64,000 nucleotides of DNA from Bryobacterales bacterium (lineage in GTDB: Bacteria > Acidobacteriota > Terriglobia > Bryobacterales > Bryobacteraceae): the NCBI GenBank assembly GCA_025463005.1, contig JAOAPR010000237.1, positions 1-64,000 of the forward strand. The letters are read 5' to 3'. The position numbers were made by a program, and so were the translations under genes. The notes under the pieces were generated by a model, which was not told where the DNA came from, searched no databases, and saw only the letters and a program-made list of their open reading frames with translations. Below, in pieces: positions 43,512-53,608 of this stretch (positions are counted from its first letter, which is position 1; each line of letters opens with the position of its first letter).

Positions 43512-46500
43512 ATGTCGGGCTTTTCCATTCGCAATCCGTACTTCATCATCGTGGCCTGCCTGATCATCGCCGTAGTCGGCACAGTAAGCCTGGTCCGCCT
43601 GCCAGTGGACATGTTCCCGACGATCAACATTCCTGTGGCCGTGGTGGCGACGTTTTATAACGGCATGCCGCCGGAGCAGATCGAGGCCGATATCACCGGA
43701 CGCTACGAGCGATTCTTTACCCTCGCGAGCAACGTCGAGCACATCGAATCGCGTTCGCTGCCCGGCGTGAGCCTGATCAAGGTATATTTCCAACCAGGAA
43801 CCGATGGCGACGCCGCCGTCAACCAGATCTCGAATCTGGCCACCGCGAACCTTCGGCGCCTGCCGCCCGGAACGCTGCCGCCAGTGGTGCTGAAGTTCGA
43901 CGCCTCCAGTCTGCCGGTGTGCCTGGTGACCGTTGCGGGCGAGGGGATGAACGAAGCAACGCTCCGCGACAATGCCCAATACGCGGTTCGCAACCAGATC
44001 GCCAACGTGCCCGGATCGAGCGTTCCCCAGCCGTTCGGGGGCACCTACCGGCAAATCATGATCTATGTGGATCCGCACAAGCTGGAGGCGCACCAGTTGA
44101 GTCCCATGGACGTGGTGCGTGCGGTGAACGATTCCAACCTGATCCTGCCGGCCGGCGACGTGCGCATCGGGCCGCTGGACTATAGTATCTACACCAATAG
44201 CCAGCTCGATACCACCCACGAGATCAACCTGCTTCCGCTCAAAACCGAGGGCAACGGCTATGTAACCGTAGCTGACGTGGGCGAAGCGAAAGACGCCCAG
44301 CAGATCCAGCAGAATATCGTCCGCGTGGACGGTCAGAAGTCCGTATATCTAGCGATCCTCAAACAGGGCGGAGACACCAACACTCTTTCCGTCGTCGACG
44401 GAGTGAAAAACGTCGTCGCGCATCTGACCGACGTCCCCAAGGAGTTGACCGCGCATGCGGTATTCGACCAAGCCCAATTCGTGCGGTCGGCAATCGATAC
44501 GCTGCTCCACGAAGGCGGCATCGGCCTGCTGCTCACTTCGCTGATGGTGCTGCTATTCCTGGGGAGCTTTCGCGCCACCATCGCGGTGTGCCTCTCGATC
44601 CCTCTAGCGGCACTAGCCACCTTCCTGGTCTTGTATATGGGCGGAGGCACCGTCAATACCATGGTGCTGGGCGGGTTGGCCCTGGCCTTCTCGCGCATCA
44701 TCGACAACTCGGTGGTGGTGCTTGAAAACATCTATCGCCATCTGGAGCACCGCATGAATCCGCACGGGGCAGCCGAGGTTGGCGGCAAGGAAGTCGCGCT
44801 GCCCGTTCTGGCGGCGACCCTGACCACCGTGGTGGTGTTCTTCCCGGTGACCTTCTTGTACGGCGTCAGCAAGTTCCTGTTTACGACGCTCGCTGCGGCC
44901 GTGATCATCTCACTATTCGCATCCTACTTCGTCGCGATGACCGTGGTGCCGCTGTACAGCTCGCGCTTCCTGACGGGTCATCAGGCCGGCGGACCGTTTC
45001 ACAAGTGGTTCAATCACGGATTCGACTGGTTCTTGCGGCGTTACGATCACCTGATCGGCTTCGCGCTTCGGATCCCTAAAACAGTGGTGGCAGTCACTCT
45101 CCTTCTATGCCTGGCAACGGGTATCCTGTATCCATTTATTGGCTTGGCGTTCTTCCCGCGCACCGACGCCGGCATGTTCACCATCAACATGAAGGCGCCT
45201 TCCGGCACGCGCATTGAACTCACCAATGAAAAGGTGGCCAAGGTCGAACAACTGATCCGGAGCACCGTCTCACCGGACGATCTACAAATGATCGTTTCGA
45301 ACATCGGGGCCACGCCGGACTTTTCGGCGATATATTCGCAGAACTCGGCGCAACACACCGCTTTCGTGCAAGTGGCGCTGAAGCCGGAGCATCGCGTGGG
45401 CAGCTACGAGTACATGCAGCGGATTTCCACCCGCATCGCCCGGGAAATGCCGGAAATGTCGGCATACTTCCAGTCCGGCGGGCTGGTGGACGCCGTCCTC
45501 AACCTGGGCCTCCCCGCACCAGTGGATATTCAAGTCAGCGGGCAGAATCTGAAGGCGGCTTACGCGGTCGCAACCCGGATCGGCGAACAACTGCGCAAGG
45601 AGCCAGGCGTGCAGGACATCTACACGCCGCAGGATCTGGACTATCCGGCCCTCAAAGTAAACATCGACCGGACGCAGGCCGCTCAATTGGGCCTGGCGCA
45701 GAAGGAAATCGTGAGCAATGTGATCACGGCGCTCACCTCCAACCAGATGATCGCCCCCAGCTATTGGGTGGACCCCAAAACGGGCAACGATTACATGCTC
45801 ACCGTCCAGTACCCGGAGGGCAGCGTGAAGACCCTGACGGATCTTCGAAACATCCCGCTGCACTCCGCCGGCCGGTCTCAGCCGACGCAGCTCGACGCGG
45901 TTACCGATATCCAGCGCATCCAGGCGCCCACCGAGGTCGATCACTATCAGCTTCGGCGAACCATAGACGTCTATGTCCAGCCCAGCACCGAAGACCTGGG
46001 CCGCGTGAACACGGCGGTGGATCGCATCGTCGCGGGCCTGAAGATTCCGGAGGGTCTGCGCGTCGACGTGCGCGGCATGGTGTTGGGAATGCGCGCCTCT
46101 TTCACGAGTTTCGGATACGGCCTGCTGCTTTCGGTGCTGCTTCTGTACCTGATTCTGGTGGCGCAATTTCGATCGTTCCTGGATCCTGCGCTGATCCTGC
46201 TGGCGGTGCCGCCGGGATTGGCGGGCGTAATTCTGATTCTGGCCGCCACAGGAACCACGCTTAATGTGCAGAGCCTTCTGGGCGTGATCATGATGACCGG
46301 GATCGTGGTGTCGAACAGCATCCTGATCGTCGACTTCACGCATCGCCTGCGCGACGAAGGCAAGCCCGTACGGGAGGCTGTCGCGCGCGCCTGCCGCATC
46401 CGGTTACGACCCGTGCTGATGACTTCCATGGCCACGCTGTTCGGCCTCCTGCCGATGGCGTTGAAGATGGGAACTGGAAGCGAAGCGTATGCGCCGCTGG

Positions 46501-46604
46501 CGATCGCTATCATCGGGGGCCTGAGCGTCTCCCTGGTGGCGACGGTGTTCATCGTCCCGGCCGCTTATCTTCTTGTCTATGACCGTAAGGAGCACGTAGC
46601 ATGA
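43512..46604 (+). CDS. RND efflux permease (HAE1-like)
   Basis: The gene encodes 1,030 residues, full family length, with 12 membrane segments and two large periplasmic loops. It starts MSGFSIRNPYFIIVACLIIAVVGTVSLVRLPVDMFPTI, and TM4 carries GLALAFSRIIDNSVVVLENI; the proton-relay Asp pair of AcrB (DD) is DN here, and the preceding residues are FSRI rather than a small-residue run. The second half repeats the fold (GVIMMTGIVVSNSILIVDFTHRL). It begins 1 base after the adaptor and overlaps the TolC gene by 4 bases. Substrate unknown. Confidence 0.93.
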   Translation: MSGFSIRNPYFIIVACLIIAVVGTVSLVRLPVDMFPTINIPVAVVATFYNGMPPEQIEADITGRYERFFTLASNVEHIESRSLPGVSLIKVYFQPGTDGDAAVNQISNLATANLRRLPPGTLPPVVLKFDASSLPVCLVTVAGEGMNEATLRDNAQYAVRNQIANVPGSSVPQPFGGTYRQIMIYVDPHKLEAHQLSPMDVVRAVNDSNLILPAGDVRIGPLDYSIYTNSQLDTTHEINLLPLKTEGNGYVTVADVGEAKDAQQIQQNIVRVDGQKSVYLAILKQGGDTNTLSVVDGVKNVVAHLTDVPKELTAHAVFDQAQFVRSAIDTLLHEGGIGLLLTSLMVLLFLGSFRATIAVCLSIPLAALATFLVLYMGGGTVNTMVLGGLALAFSRIIDNSVVVLENIYRHLEHRMNPHGAAEVGGKEVALPVLAATLTTVVVFFPVTFLYGVSKFLFTTLAAAVIISLFASYFVAMTVVPLYSSRFLTGHQAGGPFHKWFNHGFDWFLRRYDHLIGFALRIPKTVVAVTLLLCLATGILYPFIGLAFFPRTDAGMFTINMKAPSGTRIELTNEKVAKVEQLIRSTVSPDDLQMIVSNIGATPDFSAIYSQNSAQHTAFVQVALKPEHRVGSYEYMQRISTRIAREMPEMSAYFQSGGLVDAVLNLGLPAPVDIQVSGQNLKAAYAVATRIGEQLRKEPGVQDIYTPQDLDYPALKVNIDRTQAAQLGLAQKEIVSNVITALTSNQMIAPSYWVDPKTGNDYMLTVQYPEGSVKTLTDLRNIPLHSAGRSQPTQLDAVTDIQRIQAPTEVDHYQLRRTIDVYVQPSTEDLGRVNTAVDRIVAGLKIPEGLRVDVRGMVLGMRASFTSFGYGLLLSVLLLYLILVAQFRSFLDPALILLAVPPGLAGVILILAATGTTLNVQSLLGVIMMTGIVVSNSILIVDFTHRLRDEGKPVREAVARACRIRLRPVLMTSMATLFGLLPMALKMGTGSEAYAPLAIAIIGGLSVSLVATVFIVPAAYLLVYDRKEHVA

Positions 46605-47875
46605 TGCGCGCGTGGATCGCGTTAGTAACCGTGACGCTGCCGATGTTCGCGCAGGCCCCGCGCAAGCTGACCTTACAAGAAGCCGAAACGCTCGCTGTTC
46701 AGCAGCATCCGCAGATCGCCGGCGCCAAGCTCGCGACGCAGGCCGCTGGCCAGGTGATACGGGAAACCCGGTCGCCCTTATACCCGCAGCTCTCCGCCAA
46801 CGCGACCGCGGTCGGTGCGGTCCCTGACAGCCGCATCGCCGCCGGATTCCTCAACGCGCCGACCGTCTTGAACCGCGCAGCGGCGGGCGTGTCGCTCCAG
46901 CAACTCATCACCGATTTCGGGCGGACCAGCCATCTGGTGGAATCGAGCAAATTGCGCGAGCAGTCGCAGGAGGCCGGCGAAATCGCCACCCGCGCCTCCG
47001 TGCTGCTGGACGTAGATCGTGCATACTTTCGCGCCTTACGGGCGCAGGCGGTCGTGAAAACGGCGCAGGAAACGGTGAACGCGCGCCAACTGGTGGTCGA
47101 CCAGGTCACGGCGCTCGCCCAGAGCGCGCTGAAATCGCAACTCGATGTGAGCTTCGCCAGCGTGAATCTGGCCGACGCGAAGCTGCTGTTATCCACGGCG
47201 CAAAACGAAGTGCAGGAAGCATTCACCGATCTCTCGACCGCGCTCGGTCTTACTCAGCCGCAAACCTTCGATCTGGCCGAAGCCGCTGTGGCGAGCGCTC
47301 CTGAAACGGACGCTTCCGGTCTGATCCAACAGGCGCTTCAGCAGCGTCCGGAGCTCGCCGGCCTGCGCCTGGATCGCGATGCAGCCTTGCAGTTCGCGCA
47401 AGCCGAACGTGCGCTGGTGCGCCCGACGGTGACCGCAGCAGCGGCCGCGGGCGGAGTCCCCGCGCACGATAGCAACCTTCACGGGCGCTACGCCGCCGCT
47501 GGAATCAATGTGACGATCCCGGTATTCAATGGGAAGCTGTTCGCGGCGCGGCGGACCGAAGCCGATTTGCGCGCACAAGCCGCGTCCGAACATCTGCGCG
47601 ATGCTGAAAACCGCGTGGCGCACGATGTGAACGTCGCGTGGCTCAGCACCAGCAACGCCTTCCAGCGCATCGGATTAACCGACCAACTGCTTGCGCAGGC
47701 GAATCTTGCAATGGATCTCGCCCAATCCCGCTACGATCTGGGGCTCAGCTCGATTGTCGAGCTCGGTCAGGCTCAGCTCAATAAAACCGGCGCGGAAATT
47801 CAGAATCTGACCGCACGTTACGATTTTCAAATCCAGAGTGCGGTCCTGAAGTATCAGGTGGGACTATTGCGTTAG
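46601..47875 (+). CDS. TolC-family outer-membrane channel
   Basis: The gene encodes 424 residues from ATG 46601 (overlap with the permease stop). A signal peptide (WIALVTVTLPMFAQA) precedes two repeats of long helices and strands, e.g. KLTLQEAETLAVQQHPQIAGAKLATQAAGQVIRETRSPLYPQLSANATAVG and INVTIPVFNGKLFAARRTEADLRAQAASEHLRDAENRVAHDVNVAWL. It completes the tripartite pump with the two upstream genes. Confidence 0.92.
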   Translation: MMRAWIALVTVTLPMFAQAPRKLTLQEAETLAVQQHPQIAGAKLATQAAGQVIRETRSPLYPQLSANATAVGAVPDSRIAAGFLNAPTVLNRAAAGVSLQQLITDFGRTSHLVESSKLREQSQEAGEIATRASVLLDVDRAYFRALRAQAVVKTAQETVNARQLVVDQVTALAQSALKSQLDVSFASVNLADAKLLLSTAQNEVQEAFTDLSTALGLTQPQTFDLAEAAVASAPETDASGLIQQALQQRPELAGLRLDRDAALQFAQAERALVRPTVTAAAAAGGVPAHDSNLHGRYAAAGINVTIPVFNGKLFAARRTEADLRAQAASEHLRDAENRVAHDVNVAWLSTSNAFQRIGLTDQLLAQANLAMDLAQSRYDLGLSSIVELGQAQLNKTGAEIQNLTARYDFQIQSAVLKYQVGLLR

Positions 47876-48039
47876 CCCGCTACTGCTTGAACTGGGAGGG
47901 GTGCTCGCCGAAGCAGCGCCTTTGAGAATTTCTTCCAGCGGCGCGGTTGAATATCCGTGTGATCGCGCAGCGTCGCGTCGGCCCGCAGCCCCGGCGCGAG
48001 CACCACTAGTAGCAGGGCCAACGCACTGATGAGAGGCAC
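47872..48039 (-). CDS. Small secreted protein or truncated gene downstream of PBP
   Basis: A 55-codon frame from GTG 48039 starts 4 bases after the PBP stop and has a signal-peptide-like start (PLISALALLLVVLAPGLRADA) followed by a basic tail. In another frame the tail reads APLEEILKGAASASTPPSSSSSG, which looks more like a natural linker, so the gene may be frameshifted or a 5' remnant. Its end overlaps the convergent TolC stop by 4 bases. Confidence 0.35.
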   Translation of the reverse strand: MPLISALALLLVVLAPGLRADATLRDHTDIQPRRWKKFSKALLRRAPLPVQAVAG

Positions 48040-48043
48040 GCGT

Positions 48044-50605
48044 TTACTGGAAAATATCCTTCAGCCGCCCGAAGAATCCCTTCTTCTTTTTTTCCGGCTG
48101 TGACTGACTCGCGGGCGGCGCAACCGGGATACTTCGCGGGCCCTGAGGCTGCAATTGACCAGGAGCAGCCTGCGCCGGCTGTGGATTCTGGACTGTTGCG
48201 ACCACGCTGCTGCTGCTCTCGGGTGACGACGTGCCCCCAGGGGCGCTCTGCTGCACCGGATCCCAACCGGACACCAAAGTCCGTCCGCTGCCGTGAATGT
48301 GGCAGATCTGCAGCGGCTGGCTTCCGGCGATAAAAACCTCGCTGCGCACTTTCGGACAACTCGGGGTTGCCAGCTCGCCGGTCTCTTCGTCGATATCGAC
48401 GGTGACGATGCCATCCGGCGGCTGGAAGGAATGGACGTTCTTATATTCCTGGTGTTGATGCGCGCGCTTCATGAACTCCACCCAGATGGGCAGCGCGCTC
48501 TTGGCGCCTTCCAGTTTGAAGTCACGGTTGTCGTCAAAGCCCACCCACACCACGCAGATGATCTTGGAGGTGAATCCCGCGAACCAGCCGTCGCGCGAGG
48601 TCCCGGTTTTTCCAGCGGCCGGAAGCACAAAGCCCATGGAACGGGCGCGGGCGCCGGTGCCGGTGCCGCGAAGAACATCCTCCATCATGCTCTCGACCAA
48701 ATATGCCACCCGCGGATCGATAGCCTGTTTCCGCTCGGGCTTGGCTTGATATGTCGTGGCGCCGTTCCCATCGCGGATTCCCTTAATGACCCCCGATTTC
48801 AGGAGGTTTCCTCCATTCGGAAAAACCGTGTATGCGCTGGCGATCTCGAGCGGCGTCACTTCGTAAGCGCCCAGTGCGATGGACGGGGTGGGCTGGATAT
48901 CCAGGTTCATTCCGACCGCGCGCGCCACCTCGGCCACTTTGTCAAATCCAACCATCTCGGCGACTTTCACCGCTGGCACGTTCTTCGAATGCGCGAGAGC
49001 GTAGCGCAGGGTCATGGGACCTTCGAACTTCATCCCGAAATTATTGGGCGTATAGTTCCGTGTGCCGTTTTCGTACCAGAAGGTGGTTTCCTCATCCACC
49101 ACCATTGAGGCTGGAGTTAGAACCGTGCGACTCGCCGGATCCAGCGCGCTCATCATCGCCGCGGTGTAGACGAACGGTTTGAACGACGATCCCGGCTGCC
49201 GCTTCGCGCTGACGCGATTCAGTTGGCTGACGCCGTAGCTGCGGCCGCCCACCACTGCCAGAGGCTCGCCGGTTTCCGCCGACAGCGCAATCGCCGCGAC
49301 CTGAGCCAGAGGGAAATCGCCGGTGCCGTATTTTTTGTTGCGCCGCCTCCACTGCTGATCGGTTTCCAGAATGCCCGCGCGTACGGCTTCCACCAGGTCG
49401 CGCTGCAGATTCAGATCGAGCGTGGTGTACACGCGGCTTGAGTTGGTGTAGAAATCCCGATCCTGAAAACGGCTCTGCAGCTCGTCATTCACCAGGTCCA
49501 CGAAATACGGCGCATCGCTCGACTCCACCTCGCCATGATTCACCTGCAGGGGAGTCGCTACCGCCGCCTGGTACTGGCGGTCAGTGATGAAATCGTTCTC
49601 GCGCATCTGCTTGAGCACGATATTGCGGCGAGCCAGCGCACGGTCCGGATGGCTGAACGGATTGCGGCCGCCGGGACTCTGGATCAGACCGGCCAGCATT
49701 GCCGCTTCGGGCACAGTGATCTTGCTGAGGTCCTTGCCCAGGTACACCTGCGAGCCTTCACCGAATCCGTGAATACTGAAACTGCCCTGATTGCCCAGGT
49801 AAATCGAATTCGCGTAATAGTAAAAGATCTGCTGCTTGGTAAGCTTCTGCTCAAGCTGCATCGTGATCATGGTTTCGGGGATCTTCCGCCGCCAGCCGCG
49901 CTCGGTGCCGAGCCACAATGTCCGGGCCAACTGCTGGCTGATGGTCGAAGCGCCTTCCAGGCGCCGGTCGTTCATCAAGTCCCGCCAGGCTGCGCGCACG
50001 ATTCCGATAGGATCGAAGCCCGCATGGGAAAAGAAATGCTTGTCTTCCGCCGCGAGCACCGCGTTCACCATCACCTTCGGAATATCGTCGAAGGCCACGA
50101 TGCGGCGCTTCTCACGCTTCTTGTCGTAGAGATTACTGATCAGCTCTGGTTCCAGCAGATATTGCGTCCGCTCGGTGTGATCGCGCAGGGAAATAATCTG
50201 GTTCACCTTGCCGCCGGCGATCTTGATCACAGCGCCTTCCGGATCGTACGCATCCGGGCCAGGGTTGACCTCGATTGCGTCGGGACGAACCAGATACCAG
50301 CCCATCCGGCTGGTGTTCGATTGCGAATAGCCGCACTGCCGCAAATACGCGGCAATGTCCGGGCCCGTGATCTGTTCGCCTACCAGAACCGGGCGGGGCG
50401 ATGCGTATAGCAGGGTCGCGTTCGAGAACGGGCCGGCTTTCAGCTCGCCGTCGATCATGCGGGAGTATTGGAGATAGTAGTAGGAGAAGACGCCGGTCGC
50501 CGTCATGCCAAGCAACAGGAACGCGATGATAAAGGTCCGGCCCCAGGGATTCTTCAGGATCCGGAACACCGGAGAATTTCGGGATATGCGCAGTTTTACC
50601 GCCAT
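48044..50605 (-). CDS. Bifunctional penicillin-binding protein (PBP1b-type)
   Basis: The gene encodes 853 residues: an N-terminal membrane anchor (TFIIAFLLLGMTATGVFSYYYL), a UB2H-like segment (IAAYLRQCGYSQSNTSRMGWYLVRPDAIEVNPGP), a GT51 glycosyltransferase (catalytic Glu in AAEDKHFFSHAGFDP; STISQQLARTLWLGTERGWRRKIPE) and a transpeptidase with SxxK (GSSFKPF), SxN (SKNVP) and KTG (GKTGTS). A Pro/Gln/Ser tail follows. It polymerises and cross-links peptidoglycan. All catalytic motifs are intact. Confidence 0.95.
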   Translation of the reverse strand: MAVKLRISRNSPVFRILKNPWGRTFIIAFLLLGMTATGVFSYYYLQYSRMIDGELKAGPFSNATLLYASPRPVLVGEQITGPDIAAYLRQCGYSQSNTSRMGWYLVRPDAIEVNPGPDAYDPEGAVIKIAGGKVNQIISLRDHTERTQYLLEPELISNLYDKKREKRRIVAFDDIPKVMVNAVLAAEDKHFFSHAGFDPIGIVRAAWRDLMNDRRLEGASTISQQLARTLWLGTERGWRRKIPETMITMQLEQKLTKQQIFYYYANSIYLGNQGSFSIHGFGEGSQVYLGKDLSKITVPEAAMLAGLIQSPGGRNPFSHPDRALARRNIVLKQMRENDFITDRQYQAAVATPLQVNHGEVESSDAPYFVDLVNDELQSRFQDRDFYTNSSRVYTTLDLNLQRDLVEAVRAGILETDQQWRRRNKKYGTGDFPLAQVAAIALSAETGEPLAVVGGRSYGVSQLNRVSAKRQPGSSFKPFVYTAAMMSALDPASRTVLTPASMVVDEETTFWYENGTRNYTPNNFGMKFEGPMTLRYALAHSKNVPAVKVAEMVGFDKVAEVARAVGMNLDIQPTPSIALGAYEVTPLEIASAYTVFPNGGNLLKSGVIKGIRDGNGATTYQAKPERKQAIDPRVAYLVESMMEDVLRGTGTGARARSMGFVLPAAGKTGTSRDGWFAGFTSKIICVVWVGFDDNRDFKLEGAKSALPIWVEFMKRAHQHQEYKNVHSFQPPDGIVTVDIDEETGELATPSCPKVRSEVFIAGSQPLQICHIHGSGRTLVSGWDPVQQSAPGGTSSPESSSSVVATVQNPQPAQAAPGQLQPQGPRSIPVAPPASQSQPEKKKKGFFGRLKDIFQ

Positions 50606-50658
50606 GTTTCAGCTATGACTCCGCCTGTATGCCCCGTCTGTATTCGATGCGGTGGCGC

Positions 50659-51093
50659 TCACTTTTTCGGGTCGTCCAGCGACACCAGTTCTTTCCACAT
50701 GTCTTCGTGTGGCTGCCAGTCCGGTACCTGATGTCCGGTGATCTGCACCTCGTCGACTTTCAGTGTCCCGTGGCCGAACGGGCAGATGTACTCGGTGCGC
50801 GGCCGGCCCAACAGAATATGGGTCCAGGAGCCGGTGAGGATCGGCATGCGCAAGCGGCGCAGGCAAGTTCGGCAGCGGTAGCGCTGGTCCCAGATCGCCA
50901 GCCAGACCACCCCCGCAGCGATCAGCGAGTACCCAAACATGATCAGGGTATAGAGCAGATCGTGTCCGAAAGGCTGGGTCACATTGAACAGCGGTTTGGG
51001 AGCCGGAAGCAGGTACGCGAGGGTCCAGCGAAGGCCGTACAAAAACACGCCCGCCAGCGCCAGCTTGGCGGCCAAGTAAGCCCAGTACTTCAT
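50659..51093 (-). CDS. Membrane protein with zinc-ribbon-like tail
   Basis: The gene encodes 144 residues: two membrane helices (LALAGVFLYGLRWTLAYLL and LIMFGYSLIAAGVVWLAIW), then a segment with two Cys in YRCRTCLRRL and one Cys plus His in YICPFGHGTL that could bind zinc. No family is recognised. It precedes the PBP gene by about 50 bp on the same strand and may be co-transcribed with it. Confidence 0.6.
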   Translation of the reverse strand: MKYWAYLAAKLALAGVFLYGLRWTLAYLLPAPKPLFNVTQPFGHDLLYTLIMFGYSLIAAGVVWLAIWDQRYRCRTCLRRLRMPILTGSWTHILLGRPRTEYICPFGHGTLKVDEVQITGHQVPDWQPHEDMWKELVSLDDPKK

Positions 51094-51349
51094 ATCCTCT
51101 TGGACACCCGCCCTCGCTATTAGTGTGCCACATTTCTTAACATCAAATGAGATTTATGCCGTTCCAAACGTTTCCGAAGACGCTCTTTAGGAGTACGTGC
51201 GCCCGCTTCCCGCCGTTCCTCCTGATCCATTCCCAGCAGGATGGTGGTTTTCAGCCAGTGTGAAGACGCAAGCTGCATCGACAAGTTACATCCATTCAAG
51301 TGGTTACCTTTGGCCCCCCACTTGCCTTTCTACTGGCGAGGATAAGGCC

Positions 51350-53467
51350 ATGAAGCGAACCATCCTGGCGCTATTGCTGGCGGGCACGGTGGTCCTGCCC
51401 GCTTGGGCGCAACAGCTGCCGCCGCAGCAGCCGCCCTCGCAGCAGCAGGACGACGAAGGCTATGCACCCGACCATGGCGTGGCTCGCATCAGCTTAATAA
51501 ATGGCGATGTCTCGGTCAGGCGCGGCGATTCGGGCGACCTGACTGCCGCGACTGTAAATGGTCCTCTGGTTGCCTCCGACACTCTGGCAACGGGCCCCGG
51601 CGCCCGCGCGGAAATCCAGTTCGACTGGGGCAACTCGATTCGCCTCGCTCCGGCCAGCGAAGTTCGCCTGGGCGAGTTGCAGGATCGGCATTACCTGGTC
51701 CAGATTGGTGTCGGGACCACCACCTTCCGCGTCATGCGCGATAGCAGCGCGGATGTCGAAATCAGCACGCCGACGGTTTCCGTCCGGCCTATAGAGCAGG
51801 GAAGTTATCGCGTCACGGTCCTCGAGGACGGGACCACCGAAATCACCGTGCGCGTTGGCCGCGCCGAAATTCTATCGCCCCGCGGGTCCGAGATGCTGAC
51901 GCCCGGCCGCACCATGGAAGCTCGCGGCACTCCTTCAGATCCCGAGTACATGATCGTCGCCGCGATTCCGCAGGACCAGTGGGACGGCTGGAATGTCGAC
52001 CGCGATCGCCAACTGGAGCGCACCTCGAGTTATCGCTACGTGAGTCCCGACGTAGTGGGCGCCGAGGAGCTCGACCAGAACGGCCGCTGGGCGAACGACC
52101 CGCAATATGGCAACGTCTGGGTTCCCAACGTCGACCCCGGCTGGGCTCCCTACCGGGTGGGTCGCTGGGTCTGGGTGGATTACTACGGCTGGACCTGGCT
52201 GAGTGGCGATCCCTTTGGCTGGGCGCCGTACCACTACGGTAACTGGTACCAGAGCAGTTTCGGCTGGGCGTGGTATCCCGGCCCTATCGGTGTGCGCCAC
52301 TACTGGAGACCGGCCCTTGTCGGCTTCTTCGGCTGGGGCGGAGGTGGTGGATTCGATTTCGGGTTCGGATTCGGCAACGTGGGCTGGGTTCCGCTGGCTC
52401 CCTATGAACGCTATCGACCCTGGTACGGGCGCGGGTACAACAACCGCACCGTCATCAACAACATCACGGTGGTGAACAATTATCGCAACGCGCGGTTCGT
52501 CAACGGCCGCAACGGTGTGACCAGCGTCAACGCGGGCGATTTCGGCCGGGGCCGCTCCATCAACACGAATAACTTCGTTCGCGCCTCGAATAACGATCTG
52601 GCGCGGGCAGGAGCGGTGCAGGGCAGACTGCCGTTCAACCCGTCGACCGAGGGCCGGCGCATGTCGGATCGCACTGTGAACGCCCAATCGGTGCCGCGGG
52701 TGATCGACAACACGCGCTTTTCAAGGCGCGGCGGATCCGCCGCGGGAGCGCTAGGCCAAGCTACCCAAGGGCCTGCCCAGGGAGCTTTTCAAGGAAGACC
52801 GGCACAGGGCTTCGGACAACCGCGGTCGCAGGCGGCCCAGCCGCAGCAGAATTCCGCACCGCCGGTGAATCGCGGCCAGTTCGATCGTGGTAACAATTCG
52901 AACGGCCCCGGGTGGCGTCAGTTCGGGGGCGCGACGCCTAACGACACTCGCGGCCCAAGAAACGGAAATGGAAATGTGACCAACGGGATTGTGCAGGCGC
53001 CGCAAGCGCAGCCGAATCCCGCGCCGCAGATGAATCGAGGCCAGGTCGATCGCGGACAATACAACCGCGGACAGTTCGATCGCGGGAATAGTTCGAATGC
53101 CCCGGGCGGACGGCGGTTCGACACGCCCGTGCAGAGCGCGCCCGCTCCGCAGGTTCGCAGTCTTCCGCAGCAGGACCAGCGGGCGCCTGACCGGCAGCCC
53201 AGGGTCTATGAAAGCGCTCCCCGTCAGATGGCGCCCCAGCAGCAGCCGGTCCGGATCAGCCCGCCCATCGTTCGCGAACGCGCTCCATCGCCGACGGCGG
53301 TTAGCCGTCCTCCTGAGGCGCCTCGGGGAGGATTCGGTACGCCTCGCCCGCAGGGTGGCGGGAACGGCGGCGGCGGGGGCAACCGCGGTAACGGCGGAAG
53401 CGGAGGCAATGGCGGTGGGAACCGCGGTGGCGACTCGCGGGGCGATGGCGGCGGTCACAGGCGGTAG
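51350..53467 (+). CDS. Secreted FecR-domain / DUF6600-type protein
   Basis: The gene encodes 705 residues from ATG 51350 with a signal peptide (ILALLLAGTVVLPAWA). A FecR-like beta domain (ARISLINGDVSVRRGDSGDLTAATVNGPLVASDTLATGPGARAEIQF) is followed by a Trp/Tyr-rich block (GNVWVPNVDPGWAPYRVGRWVWVDYYGWTWLSGDPFGWAPYHYGNW) of the DUF6600 kind, then about 350 residues of Asn/Gln/Gly/Arg-rich low complexity with repeats of NRGQFDRGN and a Gly-rich end. Probably surface-exposed. Typical of Acidobacteria. A strong terminator follows. Confidence 0.82.
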   Translation: MKRTILALLLAGTVVLPAWAQQLPPQQPPSQQQDDEGYAPDHGVARISLINGDVSVRRGDSGDLTAATVNGPLVASDTLATGPGARAEIQFDWGNSIRLAPASEVRLGELQDRHYLVQIGVGTTTFRVMRDSSADVEISTPTVSVRPIEQGSYRVTVLEDGTTEITVRVGRAEILSPRGSEMLTPGRTMEARGTPSDPEYMIVAAIPQDQWDGWNVDRDRQLERTSSYRYVSPDVVGAEELDQNGRWANDPQYGNVWVPNVDPGWAPYRVGRWVWVDYYGWTWLSGDPFGWAPYHYGNWYQSSFGWAWYPGPIGVRHYWRPALVGFFGWGGGGGFDFGFGFGNVGWVPLAPYERYRPWYGRGYNNRTVINNITVVNNYRNARFVNGRNGVTSVNAGDFGRGRSINTNNFVRASNNDLARAGAVQGRLPFNPSTEGRRMSDRTVNAQSVPRVIDNTRFSRRGGSAAGALGQATQGPAQGAFQGRPAQGFGQPRSQAAQPQQNSAPPVNRGQFDRGNNSNGPGWRQFGGATPNDTRGPRNGNGNVTNGIVQAPQAQPNPAPQMNRGQVDRGQYNRGQFDRGNSSNAPGGRRFDTPVQSAPAPQVRSLPQQDQRAPDRQPRVYESAPRQMAPQQQPVRISPPIVRERAPSPTAVSRPPEAPRGGFGTPRPQGGGNGGGGGNRGNGGSGGNGGGNRGGDSRGDGGGHRR

Positions 53468-53497
53468 CGGATTTTCAGAGTTTTCTTCCCTTAAGAA

Positions 53498-53539
53498 GGC
53501 CCGGTGGCTAATAGAATCAGGTCACCGGGCCATTTTTTT
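53498..53539 (+). terminator. Intrinsic terminator
   Basis: GGCCCGGTG (53498-53506) pairs perfectly with CACCGGGCC (53523-53531), followed by seven T (53533-53539). Ends the FecR gene transcript. Confidence 0.9.
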
Positions 53540-53608
53540 ATTAAAAGCTACTCCCGAAGCGGATCGTGTATACTCATGCGGTAGGGGCTTCACCTTGAGG
53601 AGGACGAG

